A stretch of 64,000 nucleotides of DNA from Isoetes taiwanensis (GCA_021234155.1 JAJEKV010000032.1:7596736-7660735), one strand, 5' to 3'; numbered from the stretch's first letter, positions 34,894 to 46,965 are shown. Made by a program: numbers and translations. Notes: generated by a model not told the origin, from the letters alone.

Positions 34894-34985
34894 GGGGGTT
34901 TCCTGAAATAAACCCCCTGGCGGCGCCGCTCGCGGCTGCCGCCGCTCGCGGGCGGCCGCCAGGGGGTTTATTTCAGGAAACCCCC
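34894..34985. repeat. Perfect 92-bp hairpin, 31-bp arms
   Basis: The arm at 34894-34924 (GGGGGTTTCCTGAAATAAAC then CCCCTGGCGGC) is the exact reverse complement of 34955-34985. The 30-nt loop is nearly pure G and C (GCCGCTCGCGGCTGCCGCCG). No T run follows immediately, and no gene ends here. It lies in otherwise AT-rich DNA. Confidence 0.9.
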
Positions 34986-35148
34986 TCCCCATTGCGGTTT
35001 CCTCCATCATAAGTAGTAGGACATCCTACTTTATAGTTTAATGATTTTAAGACATTTTTTAGTACAGAAGTTCCATTTGGAGGCAGGTGCTTGGGGAATT
35101 ATTATTGCCAACAAGGGCTTTGGTTTTACGCATTCTCAAGTTGTAAAG

Positions 35149-35328
35149 CACGCCAAGCGTGATTTGTAAGAAGAGTGAATCCCTACATTTCAATAAACAT
35201 GATACTATTAGTTTACTTTATTTCCAAAATGCTTGTTTTATTTTAGCCCTCATATATATCTTCAATGTATGCTTTTTATTTCTAATCCTTGCCATTTGCA
35301 CAGAGGATTGTTTGCTTTATGTGTTCTT
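35149..35328. repeat. 315-bp tandem repeat, interrupted copy
   Basis: From CACGCCAAGCGTGATTTG to GTGTTCTT it matches the later part of each 315-bp unit at 41649-42455. Its continuation is found only after element B, at 41646, showing that B was inserted inside the repeat. Confidence 0.88.
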
Positions 35329-35331
35329 ATT

Positions 35332-35365
35332 CTGGGAAGGGACTCGCAAGAGACACAAAACCGGC
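35332..35365 (-). repeat. Element B, terminal repeat Z2
   Basis: CTGGGAAGGGACTCGCAAGA then GACACAAAACCGGC (plus strand) is identical to 36100-36133. It is flanked outside by ATT and the interrupted 315-bp repeat. Confidence 0.93.
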
Positions 35366-35739
35366 GCATAGGCAATATAGAAGGGTAATGGCGACAACTT
35401 CTCATCGGGATAAAAAACCCCGCCCTTTCGGGTTTTCGAGGAAAACCCTAATGAGAAATGGTCGCCAATAGCCTTGAATGCGTTGCCTAGAGAACGGGAG
35501 GAGATGGGTTGATGGCGAACGCAAAACGAGCAGGACCCCAGAAGACGGCGAAAACCTCAAATGTGACGCATGGAGAAGTGAAGGAAATGGGCTGATGGCG
35601 AGCAGAAAAATAACAGGACCCCTGAAGACGGCAAAATCCTGTAAGCAACACAAAAGAACCCCTAAAAAACACCCGTGAATGGTTAGAAAAATTCCGAAAT
35701 ATGAGCGACGAAACAGATGAAAAAGAATACAACAGAAAA

Positions 35740-35930
35740 GAAATAGCGTCACCCATAAGGTGGAAAAGCATCACCCAACGGGTGGAAAACCATTATGTGA
35801 AAATATGCCTCATCCTCGAGGTGGAAATAAACAGCATCACCCACAGGTGGAAAATAATGCGGCATGATGCCGATGAAAAGAAAACATGACAATAGCAACA
35901 CCCAAAGGTGGAGAACAAAAAATATAGATG
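35740..35930 (-). repeat. Element B segment W: row of small hairpin units
   Basis: Units such as CACCCATAAGGTG, CACCCAACGGGTG, CACCCACAGGTG and CACCCAAAGGTG follow each other at 20-70 bp, each preceded by GCATCA-like and followed by GGAAAA-like sequence. Each can fold into a 4-5 bp stem. Two more occur in the body at about 38527-38570. This parallels the hairpin row in W of element A, with unrelated sequence. Confidence 0.7.
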
Positions 35931-35970
35931 AAAAAGACGCATACCCCCACATAACAGGGCGGGAAGGGAG

Positions 35971-36096
35971 GAAGCAACGGCAATAGAAGAAGAGCTGCTG
36001 TGAGAAGACGCCGATAACCGAGCTGAAAGAGAAAAGAGCCTTATATAGGAGCGCGTCCCTTCCCAGAATGGCGATCCGATGGCTCGGATCGATGCT
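35971..36096 (-). repeat. Element B, repeat X2
   Basis: It matches 41520-41645 with three substitutions. It contains the hairpin CGATCCGA-TGGC-TCGGATCG (36072-36091) and, with Z1, a perfect 15-bp inverted repeat GTCCCTTCCCAGAAT (36055-36069) and its complement (36097-36111). The TATA-like box TATATAAGG reads on the minus strand from 36047. Confidence 0.92.
36008..36047 (-). promoter_or_regulatory. TATA box and ATCGGCGT motif in X2
   Basis: On the minus strand TATATAAGG starts at 36047 and ATCGGCGT starts at 36015, 32 bp apart. The same pair is in X1 (box from 41596). Spacing and motif match element A. Promoter use is inferred. Confidence 0.5.
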
Positions 36097-36099
36097 ATT

Positions 36100-36133
36100 C
36101 TGGGAAGGGACTCGCAAGAGACACAAAACCGGC
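36100..36133 (-). repeat. Element B, repeat Z1
   Basis: Identical to 35332-35365. It adjoins X2 across the trinucleotide ATT at 36097-36099. Confidence 0.93.
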
Positions 36134-37498
36134 CGACTACCAGAGAACTTCCTTAACTATAAGCCCAGTCACTGCGAAACCTCCAAGTGTTGAGTTGGGT
36201 CGCGAAGCACGTAGCGAGAATGAGAAGAAGTGCCAGCAAGCGCGCGCAGCATCATGTGGAACCCCCCGTGCCGCAGCTGCCGAGGCCCTGCTGCAACGGG
36301 CAGAATGTGTACCATATTGAGATGGCTACAGGCCAATAACGAGAAGGCAATCCTCCACCATACACGGGCAGTTGGATAGGATAAGGGACGCAAAAAGGAA
36401 GGAGACGAACAGAAAAGAGGGCCGACGGACGGAGGATCGAGGAGATGAAAAGAATCGGTGAAAATTAGGCGCTGGATGAAAGACGAAACGAAAGCAGGAG
36501 AAGCCGGGGGAGAAAGGGAACTGTGGTCGAAAGAATCCGGGTCAAGCGAGGGGGAAGCCTCGCGTTGACGACGAGAACCAGCAGCGCGAGTGAGCCGTGG
36601 GGGAGAAAGCAAAGCGGAGGGAGAAGAGCTGGAAGTGCTCGCCATAGATGGCATCAGCTCAGTGACCTGAAAAAAAGAAGTACATTAGAGAACAAAAAAC
36701 AATGGAAAGAAAAGCACGCCAGCCACGAGATGAAGAAAAAGGTCGCCCCCCACAACAACAAAACAAGCCCTCCATGATGACGAGTCGAAGAAGACGCCCT
36801 AGCATGCCAACGAGAAGGACAACAACGAGAAGAAAAGAAAACCATGTTAACGTAGACAACGTAGAAATGCAGCCGGAAGCTATACAATGCTTCAAGGAGG
36901 AATAAGACGAAGAAGAAAAACTCAACCTAGGGAAGTGTGTTAGCTACATACACCGGCATAGGGCAGACAAAAACTTCACAGAGACAATAACAGAAAAAAT
37001 GAAAACCCCCGGGAATGTCCTGGATGCATAAAACAGGGAAACAACACCTAACAACATCACCCGTCCCCATGTTCAAGAACAGAGAATGCAACTTCGTAAA
37101 GCAATAAATAACGGCGCCAATAACGTGGACAAAGGAGATACATAATATATATATATATAAGAAAGTTAGCCACAAAGGACAAAGAAGTGGAAAACATGGC
37201 ACAAAATACTTTAATGGGGTAGAAAAAGTCCCAAAAAATTTAAATGGATACAGCCATGACAGGAAGAAGCAAAATGAGGGTGAAATAGTCAAAGGTGAGG
37301 TTATGGCCAACGAAAAGGAGAAGATGGAGGTAAAAAATGCCACGGTACAAATAATATACACGTGCAAAAAGATAGCTTACTAATTATCAAGTTAAAACCA
37401 TGTGAACGCACCCATAAGTTAAAAAGGCAAATGCTCGCGCATCATCGTAAATAATTTCAAACCAACTGGAATGACACACATCAGAACAACCGCCCATA

Positions 37499-37665
37499 GC
37501 AAATATGATGTATAATGGAAGCACAATGCACAATGATAGCGAGCTAGAAATGAATACCCCGGTAAATGATGTAGAATGCTACAACAATGCACAATACACA
37601 AGGAGAGCACAATGTGCAGTGAAAAAGGTCCCAACAACTAGCTCTAGAATTAGGTAGGACTAGCG
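37499..37665. repeat. Element B internal repeat, copy 1
   Basis: It recurs with substitutions at about 38619-38777; shared phrases are GATGTATAATG, GCGAGCTAGAAA and GAGAGCACAATGT. It has no coding content. Confidence 0.75.
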
Positions 37666-38618
37666 AAAGTAGCCAAAGGTATCGAAGAGGTGGAGGTTGA
37701 GAGGGTGCCAAGGATCGGGTAGGAGCAATGAGGTGAGTCCAATAACGAAGTGATGAAATGGGTAATGGAAACACAACAACTACATATTGGGATGTGGAAA
37801 ATTATAGCAGACCAAATCTAGATACAAAATAAGACAACGCTTGGGTCAGCGTACCAGGACAACAAAGGAAATGCTTGAAGACCAAGCATGAAGCAAAATG
37901 TCCAACAAAAGGTTAGCAACAAAACAAGAACTCGAACCCAAATGTAAACAGATACTAGACAAATCCTCTTACAAATCCAGATGCAAAAAATGACAACTCA
38001 AGACATGCATATATGGAAAATTGGTGTAGGAACAAACTTGAGATAAAGCCAATGACCGTAAACCAATAAAAATTATGTAAAAGAAGTATGCAATGCAACA
38101 GGTGAAAAAGCCCAATATAGAGCACCGAAGAGAAGCAATATGAGACCCAAAATAGAGGAAACAAAGAACTAGGCGAGCAAAGAACGAATAAAATATTCGA
38201 TGAAGCTCATCAAAGGACAGAACAAATCAATGTAAGATAAGAAAGGAATTACTCATAATTATGCGACACGTGTATAAGCCAAGATCAAGGTGAAGGACCA
38301 AGGTTGGTCAAGGTCAAGATCAACTTCAGACGGGGAGATAGCCATGAATTAAATAAATAGTGATCAAGGTTATGTTCCAACAAAAAAACAGAGGCACCCA
38401 TTAGCGGTTAAGGAGAACAAGAACGTGCATAACGGAGAAGCGGCAAGCTGCACAACAACAAGTACTCAAATTGATGTGAGCGATTAGTAATGAGAAAAAA
38501 TCAACAATACATGAAAAAGAGAAGATAGCATCACCCGAGGGGTGGAGAAAAAGCGTCGCCCAGCGGGTGGAAGAAAAACATGATAAACAGAATTTTATGT
38601 CCAAATATAGCTAAATAG

Positions 38619-38777
38619 CAAATAGGATGTATAATGATAACACAACGCACAATGATTGCGAGCTAGAAACGAAGTTCCTGGCAAGTGATAGCACAATGCA
38701 CAATGCATAATGAGAGCACAATGTACAGTGAAAAAAGATCTCAACAACCAGCTCCCGAATGAGGCAGGACTAGCACT
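38619..38777. repeat. Element B internal repeat, copy 2
   Basis: This is the partner of 37499-37665. Further short internal repeats lie at 38875/39182 (GATCCAATAGAAA) and at 39600/39657 (ATAGGTCATATCCCT). Confidence 0.75.
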
Positions 38778-41519
38778 CTGTATGAAATGAGGATGCGCTC
38801 AAGATAATACCGTATGCACAATAACCCAAGATACGCCCCAGCTAGAGAAAGATAAGCATCAAAAATAAAAAATGATCCAATAGAAACCCATGTCACAAAA
38901 TTGCAATGGAGTGATGCAAATGACGACATGAAAACATAATGACGACAGATATGAAAAAATTAGGACATCCACGTGATTTACAATTCCATGAAGGATTAAT
39001 AAGAGAATGCGGAATCTGAAAAACAAAGAGAAAAAATCCATTCTAAGTGCAAAAAGCTCTCAAGGGATAGCCAGAAATGGATGTCCCGAGATAACTAGAA
39101 TCATGCAGAACTAGCAGAACGCACTTTGTGTACAACAACTTAATATGTTCCACATCGAGATAAAGATAAGCATAAAAATGAAAGAGGATCCAATAGAAAT
39201 CCATGTTGCAAAATCCCAATGCAGTGCCAAACGCAATATGCATCAAATCCAGATAAAGCCAAATAGCAAATATGCCAATGATGTATAGTGATAGCGCCAG
39301 AAAACCCAGAATGGTAAAGAACTCCAAGAACACGATGAGGAGCAATATCGACATAGAATAAAAACCCCCGGCACAGGAACCCAACATTAAGTTACCTAGA
39401 TGAGTGAGGCTACCTCAACAATCCGAAAATGCCATGATAATGACGCTACTTCCCTAACTTACCACAAATGCATGCCTTAAGACGAAAGAAGTTTTAGGTA
39501 AAAAATCCGAAGAATATGTCGCCATCTAGGAATAATGTTGGAACCATAGGTCGAAAAAAAGGAAAAGACATGAACCAATTTACAAGGCCATTACTGCAAA
39601 ATAGGTCATATCCCTATAAGGTGAAGTGACTTAAATATCAAGAGCACCAATGCAAAAATAGGTCATATCCCTCTATGGTGAAGTAACTTAAGTTTGCAGA
39701 AACGATAACTTAGCAACATAGCATCCAAAGAGAAAATACGTCTAGCAACACAATTTACAAGCACATGCTGGAAGTAGAAAAAATGCATCAAATACGCATC
39801 AGAAATAAGAAACCATAGCACTATTGCAATGAAAAATGTTAAGACGAGAATGCCTAAATAAAACAATGAACTATGCCCTAATCCGAAAGATCCATTGGAT
39901 TATATGCTAACAAATGCAGAAAACGAAGAATGGTAAGGCGATACAAAATAAAGATGCCTGTTAAAATTGAAATACCGCAAGAACTTCAATATAACAAACT
40001 CCGTGCATTGATGGCTTGGGTTGAGAAATGTAGGAGGATAGATAAACAAACGAAGTGAGAGAGGCCCGAAAGGGCTTGATGACATACATGTTCCATGGTC
40101 CGTAGAATAGAAGGATAAAAAATGGACGTGAAGCATGCTATGTCTAGCATATAACCAAATGCAAAACTCCACGAATAACGGTCGAAAGAACTATGATAGG
40201 CCCGAACTAAAGCTCAGATAAATCCCCTTGAACAATAGCCCATAATAAAATATGAATTAAGGGAATAGAAATGGTTATAAATGGATGTATAACATGTTGA
40301 GAAATTAAGAGAGAAATGACAAAATTAAGAGATAAAGGTGACTCCTTGGCAATGCATTTGAAAACAATATGAAAATGTTAAATAACCAAAAAACAACAGT
40401 GCGAGAAGGACTTTCGTACAAGTTAAAGGTTAGTCGGATGGTTGAGCTTGAACAAGACTGGAAAAGGCCAGACAAAACAAGATAAGAGGGTAAAGTTAGG
40501 GTCAAATGATTTTGGTCCAAATGGTTGAGCCTGGCATGGAATGTGGAAAATAGAAATTGTACAACTGATGTCATAGTGGATGTGGAAGTTATTGGTAGAG
40601 TCACAAATGTTATCGTAGTAGGCCAATGGAACACTTCTACAATTGAAGATGAGATTAGAACCACAAAATTAAGATTAAAATGAATGATAACTAAAAAGCA
40701 TGAAATCCCATGTCCTAAGAGTTGTATGTGAGACAACCAGACAACTCAAAAGTAAAACATACCGGAGGGAATACAACCATGTAGGTGTGATAAAGAAACA
40801 AACGTAAAGAAAATATAATAAACTATATATTTAAAAAGCTAAAATAAATGACTGAACGGAGGCAGTATAGAGAGTTCCATAGAAAACGATGTGAAGGAAG
40901 CATAAGGTGGAAAGTAAAGCTAAGCGGAATTAGAAGAAGAGAACATGAAACATGGGCTCACTATCTATCTTGGTAGGAGATTTGTGCTAAAAAGTAACAA
41001 AAGTGATGTTGGTCTATGAAACAAACGAAAATGTGAAAGGCGAAATCAATATGTGGCCAGCTGGAGTAACCACACGACCTGCTGCAATCACTTGCACAGC
41101 CCACCTCTTACAGGCCCACCGATCCGGCATGTGAATCGGCCCGTTTGTACAGCTCTGTGAATCTAGAAACCTATGAAGGACTTGTGGCGCCAGATAATGC
41201 ACAATAAACCGACCCAGGCTAGAATTCGATGAAGGAAAATGCTAGCAAATTAGTGGATGGCTAAAAAAGCTCATGCAAGTTTAGATCTAAAGGGCAAACA
41301 TGGAATTTGGGCTGTCTGAGGAAAAACGCAGAAAACCTGTGGATGGAGATTGAGTACAGATGAGAAATGGAAGGGAAATGGAGCTTACCTAGAAAAGGAC
41401 GATGGTGAGGGCGAATATGAGGAAAACTACAAGAGCTGACCTGACAAAGGGACGATAGTGATCAGGGCGAAAATACGGAAAAGATCGAGGACGATAAGGA
41501 TGCTGATGACGAAAGAAGG

Positions 41520-41645
41520 GAAGCAACGGCAATAGAAGAAGAGCTGCTGTGAGAAGACGCCGATAACCGAGCTGAAAGAGGAAAGAGCCTTATATAGGAG
41601 CTCGTCCCTTCCCAAAATGGCGATCCGATGGCTCGGATCGATGCT
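41520..41645 (-). repeat. Element B, terminal repeat X1
   Basis: This is the outer copy of X. It keeps the inner hairpin (CGATCCGA/TCGGATCG) and the TATA-like box. Outside it the 315-bp repeat resumes with ACTATCTTATATAAC. Confidence 0.92.
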
Positions 41646-41648
41646 ACT

Positions 41649-42455
41649 ATCTTATATAACATATTCTTCTAGTTTTCCTGTTCAATATAAGTTGTCCGTC
41701 TATCATTATAGCTTTCTTATTGTTACTTATTCAATGGAGATTTTTAAAGTGAATAGAAATAAGTAATTCCTTTCCTAAATGCATTGCCCATTGACTTCAA
41801 TTCACGCCAAGCGTGATTTGCTGAATAAACATGATACTATTAGTTTACTTTATTTCCAAAATGCTTGTTTTATTTTAGCCCTCATATATATCTTCAATAT
41901 ATGCTTTTTAATTTCTTATCCTTGCATTTGCACAGAGGATTGTTTGCTTTATGTGTTCTTATTATCTTATATAACATATTCTTCTAGTTTTCCTGTTCAA
42001 TATAAGTTGTCCGTCTATCCTTCTAGCTTTCTTATTGTTACTTATTCAATGGAGATTTTTAAAGTGAATAGAAATAGGTAATTCCTTTCCTAAATGCATT
42101 GCCCATTGACTTCATTTCACGCCATGTGTGATTTGCTGAATAAACATGATACTATTAGTTTACTTTATTTCAAAAATGCTTGTTTTATTTTAGCCCTCAT
42201 ATATATCTTCAATATATGCTTTTTAATTTCTAATCCTTGCATTTGCACAGAGGATTGTTTGCTTTATGTGTTCTTATTATCTTATATAACATATTCTTCT
42301 AGTTGTCCTGTTCAATATAAGGTGTCCGTCTATGCTTCTAGCTTTCTTATTGTTACTTATTCAGTGGAGATTTTTACAGTGAATAGAAATAGGTAATTCC
42401 TTTCCTAAATGCATTGCCCATTGACTTCAATTCACGCCAAGCGTGATTTGCTAAA
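41649..42455. repeat. Tandem array, 315-bp unit, about 2.6 copies
   Basis: Units start ATCTTATATAACATATTC at 41649, 41964 and 42279, exactly 315 bp apart. The third is partial, ending near 42455 after CACGCCAAGCGTGATTTG. Units differ at few sites. Each holds TTGCACAG, which looks like an acceptor, but no conserved long frame. The array was the target of element B. Confidence 0.93.
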
Positions 42456-45400
42456 GTTTTTAATACAAATTTTCTATGGGTTTTTTACATTTGCAGGCAC
42501 ATGTATTTTAGGACAATTCCAATGTTAAAGCTGTTGTGGAGTGTCTAGCATACGGCCAGTATGCTCTATATTTAATCTTAGTGGAACCACTTTGAAACAT
42601 TTTGTTGGATTTTATTGAGCTTTTATATGCAACATCATTAATGCTTGTTTTGTCTTATGCCACTGGTATGACAGTAGCAGACGTTGTCAAAGTGCATCTA
42701 GAATTGGATAGAAGTAAGGACATGGACCCTTATCTTGAGTCTTATTTGACTAAAAAGACATTAGTTCCTCCGTGATGTAAGCTTTATATCCAGTCAATAC
42801 AATGTAAAAAGTGTTTTGTACATACCAATGTATTGTTGTCTACATATGCTAATCAAACATCACTTTTCTCTCGATAATCAAAGTAGTAACTAAAATACCT
42901 GCTAAATATATAATAAAAAATGTATTCAAACATAACAACATCTCATACACCACAACGCAACATTAAGAAAGGGGTATGCAAAAGTGGCGTGCTTTTGGAA
43001 CAGACATAAATCCAATTTAAATGAATGATGCTTTTTATGTTTCCATAATCATTTGCACATCATTTGTCCTACCTATCATGTTGCTTTACTCCTATTTCTT
43101 ATGAAAACCCATGTTGCCAACCATACTTCCACATTGGCAACCATCAAGGACTCTTGAGAACTCATATGAAGATTAAGAGGCTGGGGAGCCAGTCTATCCT
43201 TCTTTGTTTGGCATGCTGCTGTCACATTTTGGCAGTATAGAAGAGCCATGTACATGATTTACACCTTTGTCTAACATCTTGATTGACACATGTGTGCATG
43301 AGCTAATCAAGCAACAAGATTGAAGACATCCATCTTTGAAGACTCATAGAAGACAATTGTGATGAAGAGCCAAGGGAGGACATTGACTAGGCATCATACA
43401 TGCATTGCAAGGAGGTTAAGATTCAAGCAGAGCATCTGTGAAGGATTTGAGTTTAAACATGAAGACCCTTTTGTCAAAGTTTGGAAGACACCTCAAGTCT
43501 CATTGGTATGTTGCTAGATCCAAGTTCTATTGGCATGAATTCCCTTTCCAAAGCTTGTCTCACAATTCCCTAGATTGTACCATCTTCATTACATTCATAA
43601 AATATCTCTTATCTCATTTTTCCTCCTTACATGTACCATTACTATTTCCCTAAGCTAAAAGTTGGCAACATTTTTTTTTCTAGTCAAAACACATCATACA
43701 CCCATCATTCATTCACCATTCATGAGAAAATGCCAAAAATTCCATCAAATTTGGCTATTCCTAAAGTCTAAGACCACATTCTCTCTCTAAAACAAAACTA
43801 GAGAGGAAAGTGCACATTTATTGCCTTACATTTTGAAAAGGCAAGAATTTGCCAAAGTGATGCAAAAATCTAATGGTTTTGTGCGCAAATGCCAAATGCC
43901 ATGTCAACCCATCCACATCATCATCTAATGTGTCCACATCATCACCAAAGTACATCCACTTCATCATACACGTGTCACCGACTTCATCACCACATCATAA
44001 GAAGTTTTGACTAGGAAAAAATTGTTTTGCCACCTTGCTTACCACATCAATATCCCATTGTGCCATGTCATCACTCATTTGCCACATCACTCCCTAGCCT
44101 TGCCACATCACCAAATTAGATCCCATTTTGTACCCAAAAATTAAGATGCCTTTTTTTTTTGCAAAAAAGATTCTCCCATCTTAAAGAGCATCGATGCTAT
44201 TTGGAAAGAAGAAATTAAAAAAAAGACCTAGTTACGACCTTCAAATTCCATTTCTTGGGAATTGTGCCATATTTGAAAAAATAAAAAATTTTCCTATCTC
44301 CCTCCCCAAGGCCCCGCTTAGAATTTCCTTCAATCATCCCTTGCCACATGGTATCTCCGGGCATGTGGGGTGGCAACGGGCCAGCATCCAACTGGAAATA
44401 GCACGTACGTGGGCCATTCCTCATATAACCTCAACTTCCAAGATAACTTCGGCCTGTGGAATATATCAACATTCTTGAAGAACCCTAAAAAATAGAGAAG
44501 GCCAAGAAACGGATTTCTTGTCGGATTGGGGGCCCTAATCATAGTCTAAGGGAGACGAAATTGTCTGATTCATGCCAAGAAAGTCTAAAGAACATAAAAA
44601 ATAAAAGAAAGCCTTGGATCTTTGCAAGAATGGACCGGAAACAGGGGATTTCTAAAAGGGGCTTTTTTGCAACAGAGGGTTTCGAGGGCTTTGAGGCTAT
44701 CAGACCGAGTTTAATACATGTGGTAGATGCCGAATTGATCTATTGTTGCTCTTGTAATGGGCCTAGGATTTTGAGGTGTGTTGTGGAATTTATATTACGA
44801 AGAGATGCAAAGGAATAATAAATTAAAATACCATACATGCAGAGTATACATCGTATACGCAGAGATTATATGGACAATTATACTGGTGCGTGGTTAATAA
44901 ATGCAGATATAGTGAATATCTTGATGCATGTGATGGTGGAACATTTTGGAAAGCGATAGATTGCAGGCTGAAGGAGCAGGTTGTGAGCAGTACTCTGGGA
45001 GCATTGTTGGAGTTGCAGAAGAGGCAAACGGGATTTCCAGGTGGGGATCAAGACTTACACCTGAGGTTTTCTAGCGTTAGTATTATCAATGATTGTCTTT
45101 GGAACCTAGCATAGATCTAGAATTGAACGATACTGGCATGGTTATAAACAAGCATGCATGGTTTGTAGATAGAGATTTTGAATAGTTAGAAGATCACCTA
45201 GTTTGTAATAGATCCAATAATCTTCATCATGTAAACCTTTCAATCCATTACAGAAGAAGTTGAGAAAGCTTAGAATGACCAGAATCCTTGAAGGATGAAT
45301 CCAGAAATATTGTAGAGGCAAGAACTGGCAAAGATGGCAGAGTTTTACTTGCATGCTGTCGGCAGGACGGCGATAGAACTTATCAATCCAGGAGTGTTAG

Positions 45401-45720
45401 AAATACATGAAATAGCTCTGGAATGGGCCGATTTGGGCCTCAGGGAGGTCGATTTGGGCAGAGGAAATAGAATCAAAGAGGTCCAGGCAAGTTATGGCAG
45501 CAAATAATTTGATTTTGGTGGCCACGAACTGGCCAAAAACCACCCGATTTGTGCCAGAATAAGGCCAAAATGAGCTGAGAACACTTAGAAGGCAAACTCG
45601 GGATGATCTGGAGAGTTTGGAGCTGGATCCGATGGCCTGGAGGCCGGAATTTGTTGCTGCAAGCCGTGTTCGTCATCTGTAATAGGTTAGGTTTAAAACA
45701 ATAAAAAAACAAACAGTTAA
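42456..45720. other. AT-rich spacer with one exon-like piece
   Basis: No gene is identified. The piece at 42669-42776 reads TVADVVKVHLELDRSKDMDP then YLESYLTKKTLVPP and a stop, and looks like the last exon of a protein I cannot name. A second trace at 44890-45110 is weaker. CATC-rich simple sequence occupies 43900-44100. Confidence 0.3.
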
Positions 45721-46099
45721 TGTGAAACATGATAAAAAGTCAATACATTTAGTTAGGGATGAGCTAGGCGAGGGGAATTAAGCGAGAGATATAAGGCAAA
45801 GGTTTTATGACCGGGAAAAGAGTCATGTGCTAGAAGGCATGATACTAGCTAGTTAAGTCATCGAATAAACCGTTATTAGGACCATGAACATATATGAATA
45901 GACTCATCTACTTAGTGAATATTGGAAAATGATTATGAATGTTTTATTTTAAATTTATTGGTAATAGCTGCATTCTGCATTATGAATTGTAGTGGACGGA
46001 ATAATTATTGAATCATGGTTGGACTATTTCTTGCTGCATAAAGTGTGTATTATGGAATTTGCTTGATGTTGAGCTTGTTAAGGCATGTGATATAATGAT

Positions 46100-46951
46100 A
46101 ATGAATTGTAAATGATTATCTATGGTATAATTCTTTGATATAGACCTCTGGGGCCAGAGTCTAGGTGCAATGGTCTAGACTCACGGTTATTGCACAGTGA
46201 TATGTGAATGGTTATTGGAACATCGGGGGTTTTTACCTTAGGGTACAACGTCTTGCACAGTTAAGTGGTCCTCCAATGATGGACGCAGCGTGGATGAGTG
46301 TGCACACATGTGGTTACCCCGCCTCTATATCACTGGCTTGATCAGCCGACTTGATCTTGCTCAGACCCAGAGGAATATTGATTGCAATGTTTGATGCTAT
46401 GATTGCTTAGTTACTATATATGTGGTCTTGAACGTTGGAATTTATAGTGGATACTCATCATATAATTATGTATTGTGGATATGCTTGTGGGCTAGTAACT
46501 TGGATTGCAGGGGTGAGGCTACGATAAGGCTAAGTTATTGTTCTAGGTTAATACTTTGTGTCGTTGATGCTGGACATGTCCTAGATCCCCGATCATCCGT
46601 GTGACTAAGCCCGTGGTTGATGGTGTAAGCAGAAGTGCGAGATGCTCCGGAGAGTAGCCAAGCTTCAGGAAGGCGAGAGTAAAAGTGTGGATTGCCAGAT
46701 AAATAACTTGATTATTATTATTTTATATTGGCTTGAGGCTGTAATTATCAAGAACATTAGTTGTTGTGCGAGGCTATTGCTGAGTGATAGGCAAGGATAT
46801 TTTTTTGAGACCTTAGAATATATACAAAGATTAAATTCTTTACCTAGGCATGCATATGTTAATTTCTTGAGTTCCTAGGCTTAAGTAGTTCCACAGTCGA
46901 TATTGATAGGATCTCCAGTTATTGAGGGGTTAACTAGTCAGGCCCGTCACA
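46100..46951 (+). repeat. Probable 3' part of a gypsy 5' LTR
   Basis: The interval ends GGCCCGTCACA directly before the primer-binding site. It includes GTGTGCACACATGTGGTTACCC, a phrase type common in gypsy LTRs, split here by eye. The left edge is not determined because no matching 3' LTR was found; TGTGAAAC at 45721 is one possible start. Confidence 0.4.
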
Positions 46952-46953
46952 GT

Positions 46954-46965
46954 TGGTATCAGAGC
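46954..46965 (+). promoter_or_regulatory. tRNA-iMet primer-binding site
   Basis: TGGTATCAGAGC is the standard plant LTR-retrotransposon site, complementary to the 3' end of initiator methionine tRNA. It lies 71 bp before the gag ATG at 47037. Confidence 0.9.

Larger units (their letters stand above)
35332..41645 (-). mobile_element. Element B: non-coding, split-direct-repeat architecture
   Basis: In minus orientation the order is X1 (41645-41520), a body of about 5.4 kb, Z1 (36133-36100), X2 (36096-35971), W (35970-35366) and Z2 (35365-35332). X copies are 126 bp with three differences; Z copies are 34 bp and identical. ATT, ATT and ACT occupy the three boundaries (35329-35331, 36097-36099, 41646-41648). 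The empty site, GTGTTCTTATTATCTTATAT, is intact twice nearby (about 41950-41970 and 42270-42290), so the whole 6.3 kb entered as one unit with at most a 3-bp duplication. No frame encodes a recognised enzyme. The minus strand is strongly pyrimidine-rich, as in element A. Confidence 0.7.

Noticed and set aside
36654-40736. Long minus-strand frames resembling membrane proteins in element B
   Set aside because: Same composition effect on the opposite strand; no domain or conserved frame between internal repeat copies.
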